From Aporrectodea caliginosa (lineage: Eukaryota; Annelida; Clitellata; Crassiclitellata; Lumbricidae): a stretch of 64,000 nucleotides of DNA. The DNA is taken from the NCBI GenBank assembly GCA_020284085.1, contig JACEVL010000093.1, forward strand, positions 31,001-95,000, written 5' to 3'. Each line of letters begins with the position of its first letter. The first letter of the stretch is position 1. The notes under the pieces were generated by a model that saw only the letters and a list, made by a program, of their open reading frames with translations, searched no databases and was not told where the DNA came from. The position numbers were made by a program, and so were the translations under genes. Shown here in pieces: positions 54,683 to 64,000 of the stretch.

Positions 54683-56402
54683 ACACGACACCGATTACCA
54701 GTCTCACGAACGCCATAGCTTGCTACACATAACTACATAAGATGTCGTGGAATGGTTAAGTTTAGGGTAAGGCGTTGAGTGTAATTGTAGGCTACATGTA
54801 ATTGTACATGTAATTGGCGCGTTTCGTCAACTAAAGTACTAAGCAACGGATATAGACGGCGTATTGAAGAGAATTGTTCGAAACAAGGCATATTATTATA
54901 AGCCTATATAATTATATGTATTTATAATGTTTTTATATGTGTGTCTGAATGAATATAGGTACCGTATGAATACAAACAGCATAAACAGCGTATAGCCTAC
55001 CACAATGAGCATATTTCTATGATGCAACGCGTTTACGTCTGGCTATGACAAGGCAGGGTAAATAATAATTTATTGGAGTGAATTTGATGAAGACAGAGAA
55101 AGATTAAAAAGACAGAGCAATCTCTACACGCATACACTGTGCGCACTTATGCTGGAAAGATCAGACACAAAAAGGCCACAACATCCATAGCTTCATTTGC
55201 ATAGGAAGTGTTAAACACCTCTTTAAAGATTACAAACTTTCTATAAATATTCAAGAAGCGTAGCGGCAACATATCAGTTCCAAATAAAACTAAATAACCA
55301 TAAGTCTTCACTTTATAGAACTAAAAGACGAAGCAACCATTGTTCGTACTCTGGAGGTGCCAGTCCAAAGCTTGAATAAAGGAGGGGGCGACGCTAATCA
55401 CCTTTGTTATGATATAGCGCTGTTAAACGGAAACTACGTAGTAGTCGGTTTCTTAATGTCTCATTCGATGTATAGTTGACTTAAAAAGCCCTGATAGTCA
55501 CGAAATGATTTTAAATATATCTTAAAGCTACCGTGTCCCATTCCTTTGTAGCTTAGGTTAAGTTAGTAACTGTTTAACGACGTTGTATCGTAACAAAGAT
55601 GATTATCGTTGCCTTCCTTCTTTTTCCAGACTTTGGACTGTGTATGTGTTTATTATATACAGGGTGGGCCATCATAAATGAACCGATTTTGCATGCATAT
55701 AACGCCGCCAATTTTTAAAGTTGTTTATGCATGGGTAGAATAAAACATAATCGATGAGGCACAAATGGCGAGGTTCATTTCCAAGTCCAGGCAGTTTCCG
55801 ATTAAAGAGTCTGAGTCATAACAAAGATGATTAGCGTCACCCTCCTCCATTGTTAAGCTTAGGACGGGCACTATCGAGGCAAAGGGACTGGCTGACTGTT
55901 ATTCAAGGTTCGGACTGTCACATATAAATGGGTTGTGTTGTTACAAAACACTTAGTAGCAGAAATCATAATTATCTAACGACATCCTATAGCTACAAAGG
56001 CCGTTGATGTCTTCTAAGTTCAATTATGTAGTTCAGGTCATTATCAAATATCTTTCGTTTGCTTCTCACGCTGTTGTTTTATGTGTCGCAGGTTCCGCTA
56101 TAGACTTTTTTTAAATTATTTCACAGTTTAACGTCGTCTTATAACATCAAAATCCATTGACGATTATCCATGTGTACAATGCAAAGAAACGTGTTAAAAT
56201 AGGATTCTTGGATTCTTGTGCCGTCGATTCGCTGAATCCTAGCGACCGTCATAGTCAGCCTTCTCCATGTGTTCCGATCTCTCGTCGCCTCTCTCAGCTC
56301 CGGAATGTTCATCATATTGTTAAAATAGAGTTTTGCAATATCACTATTCACTAATATTATTGTTTAACGACGTACTACCTCCGATTTCGGCATGGTAAGA
56401 TG
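54683..56402. repeat. Anonymous repeat modules; one mariner-like end
   Basis: A core GGTGCCAGTCCAAAGCTTG / GGAGGGGGCGACGCTAATC at about 55357-55400, opposite-strand cores at 55605-55635 and 55833-55870, and a LINE-UTR terminus TTTAACGTCGTCTTATAACATC at 56127. At 55671 the word CAGGGTGGGCCATCATAAATG resembles a Tc1/mariner end beside TA, but no partner end is visible. No gene seen. Confidence 0.55.
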
Positions 56403-56411
56403 CAAACAAAT

Positions 56412-57534
56412 TTTTTTTTTTTTTTTTTTTTTTTAATTCCATGGTTTAACGTCATCGTATGACATCTATGGCCGTTGACGACAATTCAAAATTATGTACA
56501 ATGCAGTTGAAACAAAATTGATAGAGTTAAAGACATCTAAACAGTACTTTACAATGTCACTAATATTCATCGTTTAGCAGCATAATATTATAATTCAGAT
56601 ACTAATGTCAATGTTACTTGCATAAGATAATATAGTGTAAGATGGTCTTTCAGGAAAATTATACACTGTTTTGCAGCAATTATCACACATAAAATTTTTT
56701 AATGTAAAATGAAAAGATTCCTTATAAACAGCAATAATATACACCAGATTTCCAGTCCAGCTATTCAATGATATAACAGCATTGGTTTCAAGTTTTTTTT
56801 TTTTTCATTTTCCCTCCCTTTTCCCACCCAACGCAACCAGACATCATAACCAAAATACATGCATAGGCACACACTGAAACAGACAGCTCCCCACCACACG
56901 CTAAAGACACGAACAGAAAAGAGCACTGCAATCTGACCTGATATTCTCAGTCTTTCACTTTTAATTTTTAATTTCAGTTTAATGGTTATTAAATTTTATT
57001 ATATATGTTATTTTGACATGAAATTCTTAGTTTAGTCATAAATGTTTACATAGGTAATCAATCATTACAAACAAGCAATGTTAGTATAATATATACAAAT
57101 GGCTTCAAAATAACAAAACTTATAAAGCATTCACATATTACACCCTAACAAAATGTCTATACAAGGGCAAAACTAACTATCAACGTCCACTCACATTATA
57201 AACATTACAACCTAAAAAACCCTTCCCTTACCGATAAGGTTCACCAGCCTAAAGACTTCACCTTGCAAGCAGCCCACACCAAGCAAGGTCCTAATATTAA
57301 ATTCTAACTTGAATACTTCACATTTATCTGTTAATATATTCGAGATATTTTCTTTGTTACAGTGCAACAATAGATGAGTTATATTTTCTTTGACTTTACA
57401 AGAAGTGCATAATCCATTTTCGTGCTTCTTCATTAGAAAAAGTCTTTCGTTAAGGTTTACCTTTCCAAGTCTTAGTCTGGATATTTGCACTTCTTTTTTT
57501 CTACCAAAATCTAGAAATTTATTGCTTGTATCTA
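56412..57534 (-). mobile_element. 5'-truncated non-LTR retrotransposon with poly(A) and target duplication
   Basis: CAAACAAAT flanks the insertion (56403-56411 and 57535-57543). On the minus strand: coding tail (57534-57212), about 0.75 kb of AT-rich 3' UTR, the terminal motif GTCGTCAACGGCCATAGATG ... GATGACGTTAAACC, then a poly(A) tract of about 23 bases (seen as T at 56412-56434). This copy defines the 3' end of the family whose UTR fragments are scattered through the window (17165, 18875, 26033, 29326, 32640, 56127). Host module sequence is continuous across the duplication. Confidence 0.85.
57212..57534 (-). pseudogene. Non-LTR retrotransposon polyprotein C-terminus with CCHC knuckle
   Basis: Open frame of about 107 codons. 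RKKEVQISRLRLGKVNLNER is followed by a zinc-knuckle-like Cys-x2-Cys-x7-His-x4-Cys (GLCTSCKVKENITHLLLHC), then KCEVFKLEFNIRTLLG and EVFRLVNLIGKGRVF to a stop. In I/Jockey/R1-type elements the same arrangement (an R-R-G-H/N-L-x-R segment, then the knuckle) follows the RT or RNase H domain; its role is thought to be nucleic-acid binding. The enzyme domains were lost by 5' truncation on insertion. The end aligns with 18101-18268. Any start codon at the left edge is accidental, since it lies in the target duplication. Confidence 0.8.
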
Positions 57535-57543
57535 CAAACAAAT

Positions 57544-58204
57544 TAACGCGTCATAAATATATGTAGCCTAAAGTAAAGCGTTTTAAAGGTATCTAAAGGA
57601 GCACGGTTTTTCAAAAGTTTAGTGACGTCGTGTGACTGCGACAGCCGCTTTGCTGTAATCAAGAATATACTTACTTACTTACTTTATTTTAACGGTGCTG
57701 TGTCATAACTGATTAGATGATTAGAGCCGTACTCCTCGTTAATCCAGACTTCGGAGGGATTGCAACAGTCTAACGACAGCTTATAGGCATCAACGACCGT
57801 TGGTATTTATCTTGCAGCGTGTTTAGTATTTCGCTAAAGTTATTGTTGGATAATAGTAATTTCCAATGCTTAATGATTACTTATGGATTCCAAGGCTGTT
57901 CGAGTTGACTTTACCTTGCCTGTGTAAGCAGAGTTGCTGCAGGAAATATTGTGACATGTATGTATTGCAGTGTTTAATGGAAACTTATAGCTACGAATGC
58001 TTTTGATGCCTTTACAGTGTTTGATGTAGCTCAGTTCATTTTAAACCTGTAAAGTTTAATGTGCATGCTGTTTGTAAAACTGGTAGCGTACGATCAATGT
58101 GTGATAAAGAAGGGGACGACAGAAAATTTCGTTAAACACTGCTTAATACGACGCTTTGGTTACACACCTCTTTAAACCGATTAACTGATGCTATACAAAT
58201 CTCA
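57544..58204. repeat. Anonymous repeat modules
   Basis: GCGTTTTAAAGGTATCTAAAGG (57580; compare 39105), a CTTACTTACTTACTT tail near 57668, and TACACACCTCTTTAAACCG with GATGCTATACAAATCTC near 58160-58203. No gene seen. Confidence 0.5.
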
Positions 58205-58612
58205 TCCGTGCAAAAATTCTGAGTTGTTATTTCAGAATGAAGTGCATAGGTTAGTTGTAGTTTCTCGCTGCGTTCTTGGATGTGCTCCATCTTACTTGCG
58301 TGATCTTTGCCGCCCAGTGTTCGACGTTGCAGCGCGTCTGGCACTTCGTTCTACGACGAGGGGTGCGCTCCTAGTTCCACGGGCACGCTTGGCTATTAAG
58401 CAGCTTCGTGCTTTTTCGGTTGTGGGACCTTCCACTTGGAATGACCTCCCGCTTAAGCTCCGCTCTTTACTTGTGAGCCAACCGGCAGGGTTCTAAAAGT
58501 CCCTCAAGTCTTTTTCTTTAGTCGTGGCTGGGCCGGGAGTGCTTCTGAGTAACTTCTTGAAGAGGCGCTATATAAATGCTCTGAATGAATGAATGAATGA
58601 ATGAATGAATAT
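58205..58612 (+). mobile_element. L2/CR1-like LINE 3' end with (GAAT)n tail
   Basis: The frame from about 58225 reads CVLGCAPSYLRDLCRPVF, then ALRSTTRGALLVPRARLA, then LRAFSVVGPSTWNDLPLKL and a stop near 58494. The 3' UTR has GGGCCGGGAGTGCTTCTGAG and GAGGCGCTATATAAATGC, then GAATGAATGAATGAATGAAT (58583-58610). The frame is nearly intact, so this is a young fragment; the RT core is missing. Confidence 0.85.
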
Positions 58613-59440
58613 AGGTTCTTCCCTTGGCCATCTTCTGGACAACCCCACTGTGACGCAGTGATCATGAATATTAGCTGGCGCCCAGTGCTTAGCCTTAGAA
58701 TAGCGTTTCGAGTTTCCGATTGAGTTTCCGATTGAGTGTCCTCTCTACACACCTCTAAAGCAGTTCCTAACGTAGCTTTATATACTGGACTTGCATCCAA
58801 AATCCAAACCTTTAATCAAATGCCAATCGTTTATTCAAAAATAGTTTACAAGTAAAACGTAGGGAAAGTCGTTCCAAACATATCTTAAACGACATCTGAT
58901 GAACCGTTCACTTTCTTTCGTAAAGAGGGAAATATTAATTAAGTCAGTAATTTAACTGGCTTTTAAAGACGTTCACGACTTTAGATGCTACAAGATGTCC
59001 ATAAAGGCTTAAACCTTCAGTAAGAGTCAGTAATCTGCCTATTTCAACTCTGGCACTGTATCTATGCTTACTGTATAAATAAGACATTAACTTTTGGAGT
59101 GCAACGACAGACAGAGATGGTAGACATCAGACAAATAATGTATGCGCTTTGACAATTCATAACTGTTTGCCTTCTAGCCTTGCAATAGTGGCTTCTAGAA
59201 TTAAACATTACTTTCTGGTGCGCAAAGACTGCCAGAGGTAGTAGAAACTTAAAACCTGTTCTTATAAAATAATATAAGTTATAGCAGTTTAACTCGATGT
59301 AGCCTAATTAACTAGTTTGTTTCTGTTCTAGAGGTAACGCCTACGAAAATCCATAATTTTGAAGCGCATATAGGCCGGATATGTTGCAAGGCTAGATAGT
59401 ACATAATGGGATTACGCATATTAACTACTAATGGCCTCAG
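58613..59440. repeat. Anonymous repeat modules
   Basis: CTACACACCTCTAAAGCAG near 58746, and two copies of the ACTTTTGGAGTGCAACGACAGACAG / TGACAATTCATAACTG block (59085-59330). No gene seen. Confidence 0.5.
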
Positions 59441-59441
59441 G

Positions 59442-59810
59442 GGCCCAAACTTTTCTGACGTGTTTCGCGCCTTGTTTGTGGCACGCCTGCTGTATGCTAG
59501 CCAACCATGGTGGGATTTTTGCCCGTCAGCAAGATAAAAACAGGTTCCGATGATCGGGCGGGGGTACCTCACCGTTGATAGCCTAACCTTTGACCGGCTC
59601 TGTCGACATGCTAATACCCATCTCTTCACAGCTGTTCTAAATAACCCGGGACATGTTTTCCATAAGTTGTAACATCAAGGAAATCAACTATATAATGCCT
59701 TTCGCCGACGCTCTCATGCATGGTTATGACTCTCATTGATAATAATTTGAGAAAAACATTTTTAGGAATAATGCTGTAACCTACTCCTATTGATTTTGTA
59801 TTTGTTATAG
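59442..59810 (+). pseudogene. Non-LTR reverse transcriptase C-terminal region, degraded
   Basis: One frame reads VFRALFVARLLYASQPWWDF then CPSAR and a stop. A second continues RGYLTVDSLTFDRLCRHANT then HLFTAVLNNPGHVFHK. A third gives LIDNNLRKTFLGIML. These are consecutive blocks of the region following the RT domain in a common animal non-LTR family (LLYA-PAWW, then a LF-AVL-NP-H-L block, then DNNF--R-L). At least two frameshifts and one stop. Neither the YADD motif nor a 3' tail can be seen. Confidence 0.7.
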
Positions 59811-60483
59811 GCCTACTATATTTCCACAATGGAATTGGCTTGGCTTGTTTACTGTTTAACGACCACTGTGTGGTTACAAAGACCATTAGTGTCGCCCTCA
59901 ACCTTTATCCAGGCTTGGGACTGGCACTGTCAGAAAGCGAACAGTGGCGTAGTTTTGCGTAGTAGATTACTGCTTACACTGCTATTCATAAAAGAGTGGG
60001 AACTGTAAAGAGGTGTTTCATTTATTACCTCAGTGAATAAACTGGGTTTAACTGGTCAAAAACACAGAGGACACGTTTCTCTGGAAGAATTAATAATTAT
60101 AGTCGCTTATATATAATTATAAGCACCGCACGCCAGTGCCTTAGTGTCTGACAGTTCAATTCCCAATCTACCACTTAGACACCTTTAACGTAAAGTTATC
60201 CTACGCTATATCAACACAAGACAAGGTATTCTGTTGGTGAAGTTAAACAATAAGCGAAGCGTATAAGAAAAGATGGACATGTTTTCGGCGCTTGTTATTT
60301 CGACTGAAAATGGATTTTGCTCTGTAATAATTTAGTATTCGAATATGTTTCCTGTGAACGATTTAGAGTTTCAGCGTCATTTACACAAGTTTCAAATTTT
60401 TACGATTATTTCTGCTTGTGTATGGAGGCTCATGTCGTTCTAATACTACATCTTCTTAAGATAAGCTAAGCTAGCTCAAGCTA
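59811..60483. repeat. Anonymous repeat modules
   Basis: A plus-oriented core GTGTCGCCCTCAACCTTTATCC / GGGACTGGCACTGTCAG at 59889-59935, and AGACACCTTTAACGTAAAG with CTACGCTATATCAAC at 60177-60215. No gene seen. Confidence 0.55.
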
Positions 60484-61224
60484 ATAGTCTAGGCGCAAAA
60501 AATGGAAAAACCCGTGTAAGAAGCAAATCATGTTCATTTTTGGCAACATACTTTTTTATACTAATTCGACCCTGCTGATTACGAAAATCGCTGTTGCCAA
60601 GCTGGATTTGTTACCTGAAGGTCATTTAAAGGTCATAAAAAATTAAATCTAGCAAAAATCAGAGAAAAATGGCCAGATCTCAGCCAATAATTGTTGAATT
60701 CGACTAATTCTTTCTTGCTTTTTCTCGACTTGATAAGGGCTACCTGTGGTAAGAAACAAGGTTACTAAATGAAAGACGATCCGAGGTTATTTTAAGGTCA
60801 AAAAGGGCAATTTCAGAGCAAAATTTGGGGAAATGGCCATAACTCAGTCAAATATTGTTCTATATGTGTAATTTTTTCATCTTTTGCTCGGGACGATAAA
60901 GGCTACATTTACATAGTAGGCTACTTAAAGGCTAACATGACCCAAGGTCAATTCAAGGTCACAATTAAGGGAAAAGGCCATAACTCAGTCAAATATTGTT
61001 CTATTTTGGCGGTTTTTTCATCTTTTTGCTAGGGACGATAAAGGCTACATACATAGTACTTTAAGGCTAACATAACCCAAGGTCAATTCAAGGTCAAAAG
61101 GTCAAAATCAGGATTAAAGGACATTAAATCAGCCAAATATTGTTCCATTTGGGTTAATCTTTTACCTGTTTGCTCAGACCGATAAAGTTAACCCAAGGTC
61201 ATTTCAAGATCAAAGGTAAAAATC
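60484..61224 (+). repeat. Left long terminal inverted repeat
   Basis: Built of 4-5 degenerate subunits of about 110-165 bp, each with GGCCATAACTCAGTCAAATA, TTGTTCTAT, TTTTTTCATCTTTTTGCT, GGGACGATAAAGGCTAC and AACCCAAGGTCAATTCAAGG. TCAAGGTCA occurs at 60953-60961 and 61088-61096. Confidence 0.85.
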
Positions 61225-61361
61225 AAGGGAAATTGCCATTACACAGAACTGGTCGCATCTGATGATTTCAAATGTAGCCTAAGCTCGTCTATTTTGTCAT
61301 ATTACAGTAACACGCTAACGGACTCTTTGCCTTTTGGCGGATCTTATATCTACTTGTCTTT

Positions 61362-61405
61362 GATTTTTGCTAGATTTCATTTTTTCGTAATCAGCAGGGT
61401 CTAAG
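61362..61405 (-). repeat. Internal fragment of the terminal repeat
   Basis: TGATTTTTGCTAGATTTCAT followed by TTTTTCGTAATCAGCAGGGTC repeats, in right-arm orientation and with an internal deletion, sequence otherwise found at 63234-63326. It lies just before the gene. Confidence 0.65.
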
Positions 61406-61509
61406 TAATGGGAAGACGTTGCCACATGGAGTATCCAAAAATCTTTACTGAGCGCGAGATTGCTTGGTTTATCTCAAATCGCCTATTTCGTAGACAGCAG
61501 GTTGACTTC

Positions 61510-62808
61510 AACAGCAAGCGGCAAAACTAAGGTCAAGTTTCATGATCCAATAAAAAAGAACAAACCGCAAACATTCCTAGCACTGTACAAGGCCCCGAAG
61601 GTTGGGATGTTAGAAAGAAGGTAGCAAAGATGGATCGCCATGTCATGCAAAGACTTATTGTGGTGTATGAAGCAGGAAGATCGGTGAATCTGAGCTATGT
61701 TCTCAAACATGAACTTGTATCCGTCCCTCTCTCGTTGACAGAGACTGATGGTTCTTTGCGTACAGGAAACAAATTGGTGCTCATGAACTTTTTATCAGAA
61801 GGAATCAATGATTAGCAAGAACTTCAAGTTGACAGGGCATCCGCGCAGTTGATTATCGACGGTCAAGCACCAATTGTATCTGTTGGAAAACCAACTGATG
61901 CAATTACGTTCGGTGACCTTACCGATAACTTCATCAAGTCCTTGACAAATCACAGCAAGATGTACCACCGCATCGATGTTACCTTTTGATCGATACATCC
62001 CTGGATCGGTGAAAGGCGCAACTCGAAAATGTCGCAGTGGTACTTGTTGTCCAATACGACGAGCCATCGAAGGACGTCATGTGCCTCTCCCAAAAAACTG
62101 GAACAATTTTTATGCATGTCTGAGAACAAGTCGGACTTGGCACGGTTCCTTTCGCAGGAGATCATCAGGCAAGGCAATTTGTACACTGAAGTAGTTGTTG
62201 CAGGAGGATTTGACGACGTAACGGAGGTCCAATCGACTAATGTACTGACTGACGTATCAATGCTAAAAGTAGCACATGAAGAAGCCGACACTAGAATTTT
62301 GTTGCATTCTGCTAACAGTTCCTGTGATACAGTAGTTGTGTCAGCCAGGGATACCGACGTTTTCATCATGTTGTTATCCCACCCTAACCAGGTGCGATGC
62401 AAGCAACTATGGATGATGGCCGGAACATCCAAGAAGCGGAGATTCATACCAATAATTCACGACATCCATTGCAAATTGCTACCTGAAGTTCTGTCATCTC
62501 TATTGGCATTTCACGCAATTTCTGGGTGTGACACGACGTCGTACATTCGTGGTCAGACTAAGCGATCAATGTGGAATACCTTTATTGAAAGCACAAAACT
62601 GTTACGAAATCTAGGAAGGGTCCACTTACTCAAGAAACTATCAATGATACTGAAAGGTTCTTCTGCCATGTCTACAAAGTAAATGCTGATTCTGTTGACG
62701 ATGCCCGAAGACTGCTCTTCTCAAAAGCCAGCCAACCTGAATGTCTTCCACCGACAAGTGATGCACTGCTGCAACATATCAGGCGATCCCACTATCAAGC
62801 GACAGTGT
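61510..62808 (+). pseudogene. Repeat-borne protein with PIN/flap-nuclease-like acidic motifs, degraded
   Basis: Belongs to a large uncharacterised protein family common in animal repeats. Blocks in order, in changing frames: SGKTKVKFHDPIKKNK; DRHVMQRLIVVYEAGRSVNL then HELVSVPLSL; LIIDGQAPIVSVGKPTDAIT then FGDL; IDVTFDRYIPGS; PIRRAIEGRHVPLPKNW; SENKSDLARFLSQEI; HEEADTRILLHS; VVVSARDTDVFIMLLSH; MMAGTSKKRRFIPI; LLAFHAISGCDTTSYIRG; FFCHVYKVNADSVDDARRLL; LPPTSDALLQHIRRSHYQAT. At least three single-base frameshifts (near 61615, 61987, 62115) plus one near 62630, and a stop at 61813-61815, break it. The EEADTR, ARDTD and GCDTTS spacing recalls PIN/XPG nucleases; this is inference. It ends where the right terminal repeat starts. 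Not functional here. Confidence 0.75.
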
Positions 62809-62809
62809 G

Positions 62810-63421
62810 GATTTTTACATTTGATCTTGAAATGACCTTGGGTTAACTTTATCGGTCTGAGCAAACAGGTAAAAGATTAACCCAAATGGAACAATATTTG
62901 GCTGATTTAATGGCCTTTAATCCTGATTTTGACCTTTTGACCTTGAATTGACCTTGGGTTATGTTAGCCTTAAAGTACTATGTAAATGTAGCCTTTATCG
63001 TCCCTAGCAAAAAGATGAAAAAATTACACATATAGAACAATATTTGACTGAGTTATGGCCATTTCCCCAAATTTTGCTCTGAAATTGCCCTTTTTGACCT
63101 TAAAATAACCTTGCATCGTCTTTCATTTAGTAACCTTGTTTCTTACCACAGGTATTCCTTATCCCGTCGAGAAAAAGCAAGAAAAAATTAGTCGAATTCA
63201 ACAATTATTGGCTGATATCTGGCCATTTTTCTCTGATTTTTGCTAGATTTAATTTTTTATGACCTTGAAATGACCTTCAGGTAAAAATCCAGCTTGGCAA
63301 CAGCGATTTTCGTAATCAGCAGGGTCGAATTAGTATAAAAAAGTATGTTGCCAAAAATGAACATGACTTGCCGCTTACATCACTTTTTTGACGACTTTTC
63401 AGCTCTGCGCGCCTAGACTAT
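62810..63421 (-). repeat. Right long terminal inverted repeat
   Basis: Reverse complement of the left arm, one subunit shorter. TGACCTTGA (complement of TCAAGGTCA) at 62938-62946 and 63260-63268. Outer edge GCGCCTAGACTAT. Confidence 0.85.
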
Positions 63422-64000
63422 AAGGTAAAGTGACAACAACGCTTTAGCAATAACCAGTCTCATTGTTAGCAGTGAAGTGCCTTATTTGACTGAGCGTTTA
63501 ATATCAATATTCATGAGGTCATTTGCATAAATAATCCTTCGTCTGTTTGTGTGTCGGTGTTGGCCTGAGTTCGAGTGAGCATTTAGAGACTTTCTTCCAA
63601 TCTCACCAGAGGTCATTTTGTGAGAGCTCTGTGTGCCCTCCCTCTTATTAAGAAATCTTAATCACTGCAACAACGCCGAAGGCTGACAGAAGCAAGGTTA
63701 TGTAAAGTAAGAAAACATTAAGCAAAACCTTACAATATCAAACTAGAATTAATCTTACATTACGTTAACTAATATTAACATTGCGAAATGTGAGCGTCAT
63801 GGCCTTATCAGCTAGCGAGATCCTGAGGTTGGGAAGAGATGTAAACATATTTGGTTCAGAAACCATTTATCAAGCGCCTGTTTTATTGGATCCTCAGATG
63901 CCCAACCCTTGACGGTACAGTTGGCAGGGAAAACATGATTACAACAACAATGATGATGAAGGCGATGATGAATACAACGACTTCTGTTACGACGACAATG
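63422..64000. other. No recognisable feature
   Basis: AT-moderate sequence with a GATGATGAAGG / ACGACGACAATG simple stretch at the very end. No module core, transposon end or coding similarity was recognised. Confidence 0.5.

Larger units (their letters stand above)
60484..63421 (+). mobile_element. Unclassified transposon with very long GGTCA-rich terminal inverted repeats
   Basis: Left arm 60484-61224 and right arm 62810-63421 are reverse complements over about 0.6 kb, starting ATAGTCTAGGCGC at each outer edge. The first 30 or so bases inside the edges diverge (left GCAAAAAATGG, right GCGCAGAGC); the rest is closely matched. The left arm has one extra 140-bp subunit. TA abuts both ends as part of the shared word, so a TA duplication is possible but unproven. 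The interior holds one decayed plus-strand gene (61510-62808) reading toward the right arm. No canonical DDE transposase is seen. Confidence 0.8.

Noticed and set aside
55671..55750. Complete mariner element
   Set aside because: Only one CAGGGTGGGCCAT end beside TA is present; no opposite end or transposase remnant within reach.

Overview
The window is eukaryotic, and no host gene could be recognised in it. It contains an AT-rich, deeply layered deposit of transposable elements and dispersed repeats. The mix points to an invertebrate animal, probably marine: L2/CR1-type LINE tails ending in GGCGCTATATAAAT plus short tandem tails, tRNA-derived SINEs, an animal-type Mutator element with a C2H2 finger and SWIM domain, piggyBac, hAT, Tc1/mariner and Helitron relics, and frequent TAGGCCTA octamers. 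The phylum cannot be fixed from the sequence alone.

The only intact long gene is a Mutator-like (MULE) transposase at 40241-42751. It lies inside a complete element (39298-44673) with identical 98-bp terminal inverted repeats and a perfect 9-bp target duplication, so it looks recently inserted and possibly still functional. The other coding traces are broken: two Tc1/mariner transposase pieces (start of window; 27.8-28.4 kb), a hAT dimerisation domain (9.3-9.7 kb), a piggyBac C-terminus split by two SINEs (46.1-47.0 kb), several LINE C-termini and reverse-transcriptase scraps (3.4, 18.1, 23.6, 31.5, 35.4, 52.2-53.2, 57.2, 58.2 and 59.4 kb), the acidic tail of an unplaced DNA-transposon protein (6.2-6.8 kb), and a decayed ORF of an animal repeat-borne protein family with PIN/flap-nuclease-like acidic motifs (61.5-62.8 kb).

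Layout: 0.7-3.3 kb and 10.1-12.9 kb are two copies of a compound palindromic repeat. 4.3-7.4 kb is a TA-flanked DNA transposon rich in GTTGCAAC motifs. 8.9-10.05 kb is a hAT deletion derivative. 13-27 kb is dominated by recurring anonymous repeat modules, interrupted by LINE 3' ends, a hAT MITE, a Helitron and SINEs. 27.5-30.1 kb holds a mariner derivative, a 152-bp tandem array and a hAT MITE. 31-39 kb is more modules, SINEs and LINE pieces. 39.3-44.7 kb is the MULE. 45.6-47.7 kb is a piggyBac relic. 52.2-53.2 kb is a four-part LINE nest. 53.5-54.6 kb is a TTAA-flanked non-autonomous piggyBac-like element. 56.4-57.5 kb is a 5'-truncated poly(A) LINE with target duplication. 60.5-63.4 kb is an unclassified element with 0.6-0.74 kb inverted terminal repeats built of GGTCA-rich subunits.

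The most abundant signal is a set of anonymous modules (core CCAGTCCCAAGCCTGG ... GGAGGAGGGCGACGCTAAT, often near ACACCTTTAAAACG ... GCTATATATA) that recur dozens of times on both strands. They form the substrate into which the identifiable transposons inserted.
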